DNA of 43,276 nt from Gammaproteobacteria bacterium (lineage in GTDB: Bacteria; Pseudomonadota; Gammaproteobacteria; Steroidobacterales; Steroidobacteraceae), in assembly GCA_009926865.1 (NCBI GenBank), contig RFOD01000018.1, positions 1 to 43,276 on the forward strand, read 5' to 3'. Of this stretch, positions 40,268 to 43,276 are shown piece after piece. Under the pieces are notes generated by a model. It saw nothing but the letters and a program-made list of their open reading frames with translations. It was not told where the DNA came from and did not search any database. How positions within the stretch are numbered: the stretch's first letter is position 1; each line of letters begins with the position of its first letter. The position numbers were made by a program, and so were the translations under genes.

Positions 40268-41296
40268 ATGTGGCAATGGATAGTGACGCTCGTGTTAGTA
40301 GTGATTGCAACGGCATACAGTGTGTGGGCCCTGATGCCTCGTAGTTGGCGCGCCCGTTTGCGTGGCAAGAGGATGCCTCGCACGGGTTGCGACGTGTGTA
40401 GTAAAAATCCCTCGCTACCCGCAATGGCAATTTGGATTATCTTGTTCGGGATAGGCGGGGCGGGTTTTGCGCCCAACGCGAATGCCGAGCATGTGGTGAC
40501 AGATGACATCGGTGGCTCTCTGACACTGTCTGCTCCGGCGCGCAGGATCGTGAGTTTGGCGCCCGGTGCGACCGAGCTATTATTTTCAGCCGGAGCGGGC
40601 GATCTGATCGTGGCAACGGTGCAAGGTTCTGATGAGCCTCTTGCCGCCAAAGATATTGAGCGTATTGGAGATGCTAACGCACTCAAGTACAAGCGTCTGC
40701 AAGCCTTGCAGCCGGACGTCATCGTCATCTGGCAGGACTTAGCAAATCGACTGGTGGTTGAAAGTCTCCAAAAGTTACAGCTACCTTTATATTTCGTCAG
40801 TATCCGTAGCTTTGAAGATATCCCTGCTTCCATTCGCCGTTTGGGAGCGCTCGCGGGGACTTCGCCCACAGCCGATTCGGTGGCTCGCCAGTTGACGCAG
40901 CGTATCGACCAGTTGCCGAAAGCACCTGCAACACCGCGATTCGATGTGTTTTACATGATTTGGGATTCACCGCTCTACACTGTCGGAAGTCGTAATTTGA
41001 TGTCCGATGCGATTACTCGCTGTGGGGGTCGCAATATTTTTGACGATATTGATTTCCCGGCACCTATCGTCGAGTTCGAGGTGATCAAGGAACGAAATCC
41101 CGACGTCATCATCATGGCCGCGCCTCCCATCACATTACGTGATTGGCGCGAACGCTGGCAGGCGTTCCCCGAAATCAAAGCCGTACAGGCAAATCGCCTA
41201 GTGAGTTTTACCGACACACGTCTGACGCGCATGGGTCCCACTGCGCTCGATTCGGTGGGGGATCTGTGTAAGCTAATGCAGTCGCTACCCAATTAA
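40268..41296 (+). CDS. FeoC-like small membrane protein fused to BtuF-like cobalamin-binding protein
   Basis: 342 residues in one frame from the ATG at 40268. Residues 1-22 form a membrane helix, followed by an arginine-rich stretch (25-38) and a Cys pair (GCDVCS, C41 and C44). This is the layout of the small Cys-containing proteins found after FeoB (DUF6587-like). From M53 (40424) a second hydrophobic segment (AIWIILFGIGGAGFA) leads to a periplasmic binding protein: RIVSLAPGATELLFSAGAGD near 93, IERIGDANALKYKRLQALQP near 130, and LPLYFVSIRSFEDIP near 175. That part matches BtuF-type helical-backbone receptors for cobalamin or iron complexes. No ABC permease or ATPase is nearby. The two parts are normally separate proteins; tandem stop codons lie in another frame at 40399-40404, so a one-base indel could have joined them. 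Confidence 0.78.
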   Translation: MWQWIVTLVLVVIATAYSVWALMPRSWRARLRGKRMPRTGCDVCSKNPSLPAMAIWIILFGIGGAGFAPNANAEHVVTDDIGGSLTLSAPARRIVSLAPGATELLFSAGAGDLIVATVQGSDEPLAAKDIERIGDANALKYKRLQALQPDVIVIWQDLANRLVVESLQKLQLPLYFVSIRSFEDIPASIRRLGALAGTSPTADSVARQLTQRIDQLPKAPATPRFDVFYMIWDSPLYTVGSRNLMSDAITRCGGRNIFDDIDFPAPIVEFEVIKERNPDVIIMAAPPITLRDWRERWQAFPEIKAVQANRLVSFTDTRLTRMGPTALDSVGDLCKLMQSLPN

Positions 41297-41961
41297 GCTG
41301 CCGGCGGCGACTCCTCCAACAGCATCGACATGCGCACCGCATCGGCAAGGCTTGTGCAATCGAGCTTTTCCATCATGCGCGCTTTGTAGACTTCTACCGT
41401 TCTTGGACTGATACCCAGCTCTTGCGCAATATCGCGATTTTGTAGTCCACGCCCTACTAATTCGAGTACTTGGCGCTCACGCGTCGTCAGTCTTTCGAGA
41501 CGGGCGAGTTGTCGCCCGGTTTCTATTCTTTGTATATGACCGCGAGCATCCTCAGCAATCGCGTGTTTGAGTACATCAATTAGAATTTCGTCATCGATTG
41601 GCTTCTCAAGGAAATCGAAGGCGCCACCCTGTAATGCCGCTCGGGTCGTCGCGACATCACCATGGGCCGTCAGCATTACGATAGGCAAAGAAATTCCGCG
41701 ACTTTGGGCCTGTTCCATCAGCTCTAGGCCACTGACACCCGGCATGCGCAGATCCGACAAAACGCAACCCCGACTCGATGGCGATAGTGCCTCAAGAGCC
41801 TCTTCGCCACTGGCAAAGGCGATAGAGTCAAAGCCGCGTAGTGATAGCAGAAGGCTCAGCGCATCACGAATCGCTGCATCATCGTCCACTAAATAGACTT
41901 TCGGGGCCTCTAGTGCGGCTAAATGGACGTTCGAGTTCGTTGAGTGATGTGTATTTGGCAT
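41293..41961 (-). CDS. FixJ/NarL-type response regulator
   Basis: 222 residues from the ATG at 41961. The N-terminal receiver domain (about 20-135) has the acidic pair VYLVDDDAAIRDAL, the phosphorylation Asp in VLSDLRMPG near 70, and the switch Thr and Lys in MLTAHGD and FDFLEKP. The C-terminal LuxR-type helix-turn-helix (about 155-210) contains LTTRERQVLELVGRGLQNRD and LGISPRTVEVYKARMMEKL. It resembles FixJ/TtrR-type regulators. It is 10 bases after the kinase gene and shares its 3' end with the BtuF-like gene (4-base overlap). The target genes are unknown. Confidence 0.93.
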   Translation of the reverse strand: MPNTHHSTNSNVHLAALEAPKVYLVDDDAAIRDALSLLLSLRGFDSIAFASGEEALEALSPSSRGCVLSDLRMPGVSGLELMEQAQSRGISLPIVMLTAHGDVATTRAALQGGAFDFLEKPIDDEILIDVLKHAIAEDARGHIQRIETGRQLARLERLTTRERQVLELVGRGLQNRDIAQELGISPRTVEVYKARMMEKLDCTSLADAVRMSMLLEESPPAA

Positions 41962-41971
41962 GGCCCGACCC

Positions 41972-43159
41972 TCACATAGCAGTCGTATCAGGATTGGCAA
42001 TGGATAAGCGTAACTCAAAGCGAGCTCCACCGAGCAGGCTGGATGCGCTACGCAAGCTGCCACCCAAAGATTCCGCTAGCGATCGACTCATTGCGAGCCC
42101 AAGGCCCATTCCTTCAGCTTTCGAAGTGTAAAACGGCTTAAAGATCATCGCACCCTCTACTGCAATCCCTGGTCCATTGTCATCTACTGAGATCACTACA
42201 CGTGTGGGCTCAATCTCAGTGCGTACGTGTATGTTGGGCTGCTCGCGATCGTGTAATGCCTCGACGGCGTTGTTGAGAAGATTGCTCAGGACGATTTCGA
42301 CATAGATACGATCTGCATACACCAACGGTACTGCTGTGGCGTGCTCATGATGAATGGTTATCCGCTTATCTGTCAGGCGTCTACTGAATTCTTCGAGCAT
42401 GCCATCGATAAGCTCTCTGACATCAAAATTCTCACTCTTAGGTCCCCGCCCAATATAAAAATCTCGTAATCGGCGTAGGATGTCCGCTGCACGCAGTGCT
42501 TCATCTGCAGCCTTGCCGAGCGTAGCGCCAAGTCGAGTGTCGGCTCGAGGCTCGGCTTGCTCGATCAAGCGCGCCGCGCGCAGATAACCGATCAGCGCCG
42601 TCATGGGCTGATTGAGTTCATGGGCGAGCGCTGAGGCAAGCTCGCCCGCTGTGGCGACGCGTGCGGCTCGCGCGAGTGAAGCATCTCGCTCGCGTAAGCG
42701 CGTCTCAATTTGTTCACGCAAAGAAATATCGCGTGCCAGCATGAGAACGGTTGGTTGCGAATCACCATCATCCGCAGATGGGTGATAAGCCGACCACGCG
42801 ATATCAAGCGGCACCTGGGTACCGTCGGTGCGATAGGCCCGAAGTCGCTCCCGGCCGCTGTCTCCCTCGAAACGTAAGCCCGGGATACGCTGGATTAAGA
42901 GGTCATAGCTCATGACACCCGATTGCTCGAGCAGTTTTTCTGCCTGCGGGTTAAGGAGAATGACTTGGCCGGAGGGCTCAATCCGCAGCACGGCGTCCGG
43001 GGCAGCGGCAAGGAGCGCAGTCTGCTGGGCTTCGCGTACTGCCGCGTGTTTCACGGCGTTTTTTCGTTCGCGATATAGAAATAGTAGGCCCATTCCTACA
43101 GTGAGGATGATTGCGCACGTAACGACGTCATGCGTAGTCATGACATCTATCAGACTCAT
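41972..43159 (-). CDS. PAS-domain sensor histidine kinase (FixL-like, non-haem)
   Basis: 395 residues. One N-terminal membrane helix (about 12-29, VVTCAIILTVGMGLLFLY), a PAS domain (about 45-145), the H box ALAHELNQPMTALIGYLRAA near 175 with the phospho-His, and the ATPase N, G1 and G2 boxes (NLLNNAVEAL, VDDNGPGIA and GMGLGLAMSRSL). The family is that of FixL-type kinases, and the regulator beside it is FixJ-like. The PAS segment does not show the FixL haem His context (the FixL SRHDSY-type motif is replaced by SGRERLRAY), so O2 sensing by haem is unlikely. Its start lies 11 bases after the yajQ stop, so it could be transcribed with yajQ. Confidence 0.9.
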   Translation of the reverse strand: MSLIDVMTTHDVVTCAIILTVGMGLLFLYRERKNAVKHAAVREAQQTALLAAAPDAVLRIEPSGQVILLNPQAEKLLEQSGVMSYDLLIQRIPGLRFEGDSGRERLRAYRTDGTQVPLDIAWSAYHPSADDGDSQPTVLMLARDISLREQIETRLRERDASLARAARVATAGELASALAHELNQPMTALIGYLRAARLIEQAEPRADTRLGATLGKAADEALRAADILRRLRDFYIGRGPKSENFDVRELIDGMLEEFSRRLTDKRITIHHEHATAVPLVYADRIYVEIVLSNLLNNAVEALHDREQPNIHVRTEIEPTRVVISVDDNGPGIAVEGAMIFKPFYTSKAEGMGLGLAMSRSLAESLGGSLRSASSLLGGARFELRLSIANPDTTAM

Positions 43160-43170
43160 AAATTCATAGC

Positions 43171-43276
43171 CTAGTCCCGAAAATTCTCAAACTGTAGTGG
43201 ACGGTCAAATTCTTGCTTTTTGAGTAAGGTAATCGCAGTTTGTAAATCATCACGTTGTTTACCCGTGATGCGTACC
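43171..43276 (-). CDS. yajQ: YajQ family nucleotide-binding protein, C-terminal fragment
   Basis: The minus strand from the right edge encodes 34 residues ([20 protein letters not shown] and then [14 protein letters not shown]) followed by TAG at 43173-43171. The pattern R-V/I-T-GK-x-RDDLQ ... PLQF-x-NFRD is the C-terminus of YajQ/UPF0234 proteins, which bind nucleotides (reported to include cyclic-di-GMP in some species). The rest lies outside the window. Confidence 0.88.
   Translation of the reverse strand, partial: VRITGKQRDDLQTAITLLKKQEFDRPLQFENFRD

Noticed and set aside
1-43276. Mobile elements, CRISPR array, tRNA or rRNA genes
   Set aside because: No transposase, integrase, regularly spaced repeats or RNA gene patterns were seen; the gaps between genes are too short to hold most of them.

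Overview
The window reads as the chromosome of a gammaproteobacterium-like organism. Evidence for this is the set of recognisable housekeeping genes (apt, rimO, a yajQ 3' end), a gammaproteobacterial-style tyrosine catabolic cluster, FeoAB, a TolC/RND pump and a lipid A phosphoethanolamine transferase. Genes are packed very tightly: most co-directional neighbours overlap by ATGA, GTGA or TGATG, and several convergent pairs overlap at their 3' ends. No gene-free stretch exceeds 300 bases. I saw no tRNA, rRNA, CRISPR array, insertion sequence or phage gene. The exact genus cannot be read from the sequence.

Layout. (1) 1-1249: the start of apt (minus), divergent from a nucleosidase and a PlsC-like acyltransferase. 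(2) 1079-5961: phenylalanine/tyrosine catabolism on the minus strand (hpd, maiA, a VOC protein, fah, phhA) with a divergent Lrp/AsnC regulator; homogentisate dioxygenase is missing. (3) 6006-10149: a cell-surface signalling set, ECF sigma - FecR - TonB receptor with STN domain. (4) 10315-22496: a plus-strand run of eleven genes with no gap over about 42 bases. It starts with a five-gene block joined by ATGA overlaps (thermostable-hemolysin/GNAT-like protein, AMP ligase, TenA-like diiron protein, SDR, exported TPR protein). An envelope block follows (frameshifted PAP2, Omp85-type protein, EptA-like transferase), then a Tat-exported lipoprotein-type SDR, a ureidoglycolate lyase-like protein and a Tat-exported molybdopterin hydroxylase subunit.

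(5) 22469-30690: rimO, then two redox/methyl-transfer groups: FAD monooxygenase - methyltransferase - small protein; a Tat-exported protein with an SDR; and a UbiD-family decarboxylase with a second methyltransferase. (6) 30623-36892: a TetR - TolC - MFP - RND efflux operon with a palindrome upstream of tetR. (7) 36963-43276: azlCD, feoAB, an in-frame fusion of a FeoB-associated small membrane protein to a BtuF-like binding protein, a FixL/FixJ-type two-component pair and the end of yajQ.

The best candidate for an undescribed system is the 10315-14450 operon (possibly extending to 18595). It combines acid activation, a GNAT-like putative acyltransferase, a diiron oxidase-like protein and a reductase, and it sits divergent from a sigma/FecR/TonB sensing set. 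A metabolite made by the operon and sensed by the receptor is an inference from layout only. Other points worth checking are the FeoC-like/BtuF fusion, the frameshift in the PAP2 gene, the replaced A10 lysine in the ligase, the apparently shortened TM6 of the RND pump and the antisense overlap of phhA with the acyltransferase.
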